Part shown: positions 59,998-64,000 of the stretch, piece by piece
Numbering within the stretch: position 1 is the first letter of the stretch
Layout of the letters: each line of letters starts with the position of its first letter
NCBI GenBank assembly: GCA_013433145.1
Contig: CM024181.1
Location: 7,378,001 to 7,442,000, forward strand
From: Ascaris suum
Lineage: Eukaryota; Nematoda; Chromadorea; Rhabditida; Ascarididae
Direction: 5' to 3'
Length of the DNA stretch: 64,000 bases
The notes under the pieces: generated by a model
The model's input: the letters and a program-made list of their open reading frames with translations, nothing else
The model's database searches: none
Told to the model about the DNA's origin: nothing
Position numbers and translations under genes: made by a program

Positions 59998-62681
59998 ATG
60001 TCGATGACGCAAGTTGTAACCTTAGAGGATGGTCGTCGATGTACGTTATTTCATTCGACGTTAAGTCCATTTTCCAATTACTATCGATGTAAATTTCGAA
60101 TCGACGACTCCGATAGCAATATATCGAATTATTTCATATCATCAAAACAATATATTATGTAAGAGATTTATGTTCTCATTTTTTTTGCATTTAATGCTTA
60201 GAATAAAGGCGGATTATTTGCATATTTGCCGCGTGATAAACAATGAATGTAGAAAGATTTGATCAATTAATTTACTCATTAAAAAATTTCATTAAAAAAA
60301 AAAGTGATAAATATTTTATAAATTTTTATTCATATCGATAAAAAAGGGGGGGGGGTGAGGGGAGGGGAAGGACTTAGTGCATCTGCCAAGACGAATTTTT
60401 TTTTTTTGCAATTAATAAGCTTTATTTCTGAAATGAAAAATATATGTATTTTTATTTAGGTACCATAAAGCTGTATTATTTGGTGATAACGAAATTGCGA
60501 AAGCGATAATGATGGAACGTGATCCGAAAAAAGTAAAAGCACTTTCATTAAATCTTCGAAAATATAATGGTGCAAGGTTTGTGCTTTCCTGTTTTTTTTT
60601 TTTTTTCAATAGGAAATCACCTATGTAGAGATTATTTAGGTATATTGGATAACGAACCTGATTTTCGAATAGCAATTGTTGAGAATGGGATTGAAAGAGA
60701 GAATAAAAAGCATGCTTGAAAGTCTACAGCTTTTCAATTCCATTCGCAATAGAAGACTAGATGGGTGAAATTACACTATACGCGCAATCTAGATATAGCC
60801 CGCGACGGGTTTTTATGGTGCTAAATTCTCTCAATTTTCTTCATACTTTTATTGAAAGGGGTAAGGAAGAGGTAAATGAAACGATAGGAAGAGGGAGTTG
60901 ATTCTTCGCTACCGTTTCTTTCTAAATATAACCCCACCCAATGATACCTTAGTTGTTCATTTCCGGGTCCTCTGCCCCATTATAACCTCACCTAATTGAC
61001 GTCTTATTTGCCGATTTCCGATTCTTTCGCCATATTTTTGAATTTTGAATGTAACAATTGATTAATAAATGCGTTAAGATGGAATGCAATGAATGACGAA
61101 GTGACGAGACGAGGATTACTGGCGAAATTTTCACAGAATGATCAACTTCGTCGAATGTTACTATTTACAGGTGATTCGTTGATTGCGGAATGCTCGGGAA
61201 AGGAACGCATTTGGGGAAATGGTATGTGCTAATAATTTCCAATAATGATGGGTACTTTATTTGAGAAATACTAGTATTATATATTTTTTTAAAAAACGTT
61301 ACATTATATTTCAAAAATATTTCCTTCATAATAGAAGGTGAAAAAGATTAATTAGATAGATGCAAAAGAAATTTAAGCTGAATACATCGATCGAATTTTT
61401 GAATTGATGGTACTTGTATCTTGAAAAAAAAAATTGTTTTTGTTCTTTTAGTACTCATGGAAATAAATGTTTTCTTTCCGGTTATATTCGAATATATGCA
61501 GAGGAAATATGTCTCTTTTTTTTACAATATAGTTATATGATTGGTTAAATTAACGCATATATTTGCATATTTTACTTGCATTGCATATTTTTACCCGTAA
61601 TGCAATTTCCGGTACACGATTCGAACCGATAAAGATTGCGACCCATTTATGAATTAGTGGGGATTCGTTAAAAAAATATCGGAATCTAATAGATGTCTCC
61701 GTTGAATCTTCAACTAGATTTTCCAACTTTAATCGTATGAATGTGTTGAATGTTTGACAAAATGATGTATTCAATTGAGATCTGCAAAGAAATTTGCATA
61801 TAATAATTTGCAATGCAAAATGCAAATTTGATATGCTTAATATGTAAATAATTGAGATATGTGCGAGGTGAATAGGTACCAAGTAATCGAATAGTGGACA
61901 CATTTGGTGATTTGCAACATTATTTTTATTATTGATGTTTTGAGTAATTTGAGGATTGAGAAGATGACGTACGCGCGAGAGATCAAAAGAAATGGAAAGG
62001 AAAGAATAAACTTGGTTTGTTGTTAATGGATGTAAGGGCAATATTGCGACAAAATCCACACTTTGCAGATGAGGTAATGAAAAAAAAATTTTTTTTTTTA
62101 ATTAAAAAAGTCTTTCATTCAAGAAAATTTATTTTTTTTATATCCTATTGGCTGACTTTAAAAAGAAAATGAAGCAAAAATCCAGATGAAAATTATGAGC
62201 ATTTATTGGAGTGCATATTCGAAATCACCTTTTTGTAATCTCAGAAATTCCCCTCCCGCCCTCCACCCTCCCTCCCTCCCTCTTCCACTCTTTAGCAGTA
62301 ATTTCCAAGACTATTTTCAAATTGTTTGCTCCGCAGACTATCCTATGTTAGCTTAAACTCTTGCGATGAAAATTTTCTGGCTATTGTTGATTAGTGTAAC
62401 TCTGCTGCTATTAGTCTCAATAATGCCATTGCTTGTTGCTGTTGAGTTTTCGGTATTAATTTGAATTTGTTTATAAATTTTAGGATTAATTTTAAGGTAT
62501 TTTCTCAGGTTTTAGCGTTACCTTCATATAATTTACCTTGGAAATTAATGAATTTAAATTCAAGGTAAAGGAGATCGATGCAAAATTGAGGGAATCGGAA
62601 AACTCTGCAAATGAATATTATGCCGAAATTGACGCCATCGATTCATCTCGACTTATTCAAGTGAAGAATTACAAGGATTGA
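59998..62681 (+). CDS. NADAR-domain (YbiA-like) protein, 216 aa
   Basis: NADAR proteins are linked to NAD/ADP-ribose metabolism. Members include E. coli YbiA and N-glycosidases acting on riboflavin intermediates or ADP-ribosylated guanine. Five exons (59998-60158, 60460-60576, 61079-61221, 61961-62073, 62565-62681) join in phase into 216 codons, spanning the whole domain. Landmarks: SPFSNYYRCKF (23-33); KQYIMYHKAVLFGD (50-63); DPKKVKALSLNLRKYN (75-90); RWNAMNDEVTRRGLLAKFSQ (93-112); LLFTGDSLIAECSGKERIWG (120-139); WKGKNKLGLLLMDVR (152-166). The conserved SxEQY/SEHY glutamate reads Lys50. An acidic C-terminal extension follows (179-216). There is no signal or membrane segment, so it is probably cytosolic or nuclear. 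The exon 4 acceptor is weak (GATTGAG; AAG three bases later also works). An in-frame TGA precedes the start. Confidence 0.86.
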
Positions 62682-62737
62682 GCTGAATTGGATATGTTTT
62701 GAAGAGCTCTATTTTATTAATCTTCTTTCTATGTTTA

Positions 62738-62796
<59 letters not shown>

Positions 62797-64000
62797 TTTT
62801 TTTTTTTTAAATTGCAAAATATCATATCATATATGATCTTTGAATGTTGTTCTTTTATTTCGGACGTTGTATATTTGTGTACCTTTTTTATGTCTGGATG
62901 TTCATGTATTTCTTTATATGCGGGTTTGCGTAATCCATTTCGAGGGCACTTTTTATGAGTTTTCTATATAAGCAACCTGGAAGAGAATCTTCATTAGTTG
63001 TTCCTAGCCTGATTTCAAGGTTTTTCTTGACTCATATATCCAAAAGTAAGTAGTATAGTAAACGGTTCTGCTTCTGTGGCAACATCCCATCTTCAACTTT
63101 GTGGACCACGGATCATTGAGAAGGAGGAGGAGGAAAACCGCCCGGAAAGGTATTGAATAGTAGTGGGTTGATTATTCATCGTTATGACGTCATGTGATGC
63201 TTGCGTGCAGCTAAGTGGCAATTGTGGCGCAACTTTCGAAACACTGTGCGATAGATTGAATGAGCGACATCACTTATTGCTCGCATTGCGCACTCAGTGT
63301 CATCGGCGTGTCGATATTGCGTTTTCCCACACAGAAAGGTCAACGCTCAAGAGTGTATCCGTTAGAGTGTCTCGAGTGGTTATTTATCTATCCCTGTCCC
63401 TGATATTCCTGATGATGACTCCTGATGCGGGGACTTGCGATTTTATTAAGCTTTAAATGCCTCTCGTGGGAGTCAGCATGGCTCCGATCCTGTTTTGAGT
63501 TCAAAAGTGAGTATATTCCACACAATTCCTGCAATGGTTTCCGGAATATTGGCCTACTGGCCCACAGACTTTGAAAAAACGCACACAAAAATGTATTCAC
63601 GAGGATCATAAGAGCTTGCTGAGGGGTATGCATCTAGTGAGATCGTTTTCACAACGGTCTTTATGGACAAACGTCGATGACCTATGCTTAAATATCCTTG
63701 TGGTGTGCATCGTACGCTACTTACAGGACTCCATTTTTTTTTTTCAAAGAGTAGATCACCATTGGCTGATCTACGTGACAATGACCGTGCAATGCTTTGT
63801 CTAATCGTCTAGTCGCGTTTAATTAATAGTTACAATTGTAATAATCGATGCGTTTTGGTGTTGATGTTATCCAGAATTTTGTGGATATCGATGCTGAGTC
63901 ATTTGACATTGGATTCGAATTGCTCAGCTGGTCGATATCCTGGCTGTATTTTTTACTGTTCATACAGATACACGTAAACCATATCGATTTCGTTAATATT
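62682..64000. other. Downstream of the NADAR gene; no gene recognised
   Basis: A (TA)n tract at 62746-62792 is followed by T-rich, then GC-richer sequence. A cysteine-containing + strand frame starts at an ATG at 63184 within a TGACGTCA palindrome. It runs about 53 codons to a possible AAAG|GTCAAC donor near 63340, with coding-like codons but no recognisable domain. A short hairpin (GTAGATCA ... CTGATCTAC) lies at about 63752-63774. A further gene may start here and continue past the window. Confidence 0.45.
62746..62792. repeat. (TA)n microsatellite
   Basis: About 23 TA units, 65 bp after the NADAR gene stop codon, followed by a T run. Confidence 0.96.

Noticed and set aside
61550..62059. 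169-codon minus-strand frame
   Set aside because: It overlaps NADAR exon 4 in antisense and otherwise lies in intron. The NADAR frame is the one supported by family motifs.

Overview
This is an AT-rich eukaryotic window, most likely from a nematode. The evidence is gene architecture and protein content: split genes with introns from about 50 bp to over 4 kb, short T-rich or TTGCAG/TTTCAG acceptors lying a few bases before start codons (typical of spliced-leader trans-splicing), and a TOM7 with a nematode-like N-terminus. I cannot name the species. A clade III worm is a guess from the long introns, AT-richness and abundant (TA)n. There are no operons, bacterial genes, tRNAs, rRNAs or CRISPR arrays that I can see.

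Seven spliced protein genes can be assembled. In each, exon phases agree at every junction and no stop codon is left. Left to right they are: (1) 7163-14223 (+), a 238-residue protein with four predicted membrane helices, unknown family. (2) 19714-22494 (+), a small basic protein of unknown family whose 5' end is uncertain. (3) 26929-32672 (-), ADP-ribosylation factor 1 (181 aa), with a possible second first exon. (4) 39654-44643 (+), CD2BP2/Lin1-type U5 snRNP protein with a C-terminal GYF domain (345 aa). (5) 47258-49176 (+), TOM7, a 58-aa subunit of the mitochondrial outer-membrane translocase. (6) 51678-58491 (-), an unknown 365-aa protein with a basic Arg/Ser-rich centre and a C-terminal membrane anchor. 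(7) 59998-62681 (+), a NADAR-domain (YbiA-like) protein of 216 aa.

The genes serve unrelated housekeeping roles: membrane traffic (Arf1), splicing (CD2BP2) and mitochondrial import (TOM7), plus a NADAR protein and three proteins I cannot place. Genes 2 and 3 converge, as do 5 and 6. Genes 3 and 4 diverge, as do 6 and 7. The + strand reads A/C-rich over about 23-38 kb (around minus-strand Arf1) and T/G-rich from about 38.4 to 50 kb (around plus-strand CD2BP2 and TOM7). This suggests a divergent promoter zone near 38.2-38.6 kb.

The space between exons is rich in simple sequence. It holds six (TA)n tracts, many homopolymeric G or C runs of 12-21 bp, a (TTTA)n tract, and more than ten short tandem arrays. 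It also holds a near-perfect 38-bp-arm hairpin, a retroposon-like GC-rich insert with an A-rich tail, and a GC-richer block at 50.4-51.6 kb with several coding-like frames.

The points most worth following up are: the alternative non-myristoylated first exon of Arf1; a Lys where NADAR proteins normally carry Glu; the eroded GYF signature; an in-frame 9-residue repeat that intron retention would add to the tail-anchored protein in place of its anchor; the hairpin at 39270-39351; and the unexplained block at 50.4-51.6 kb.
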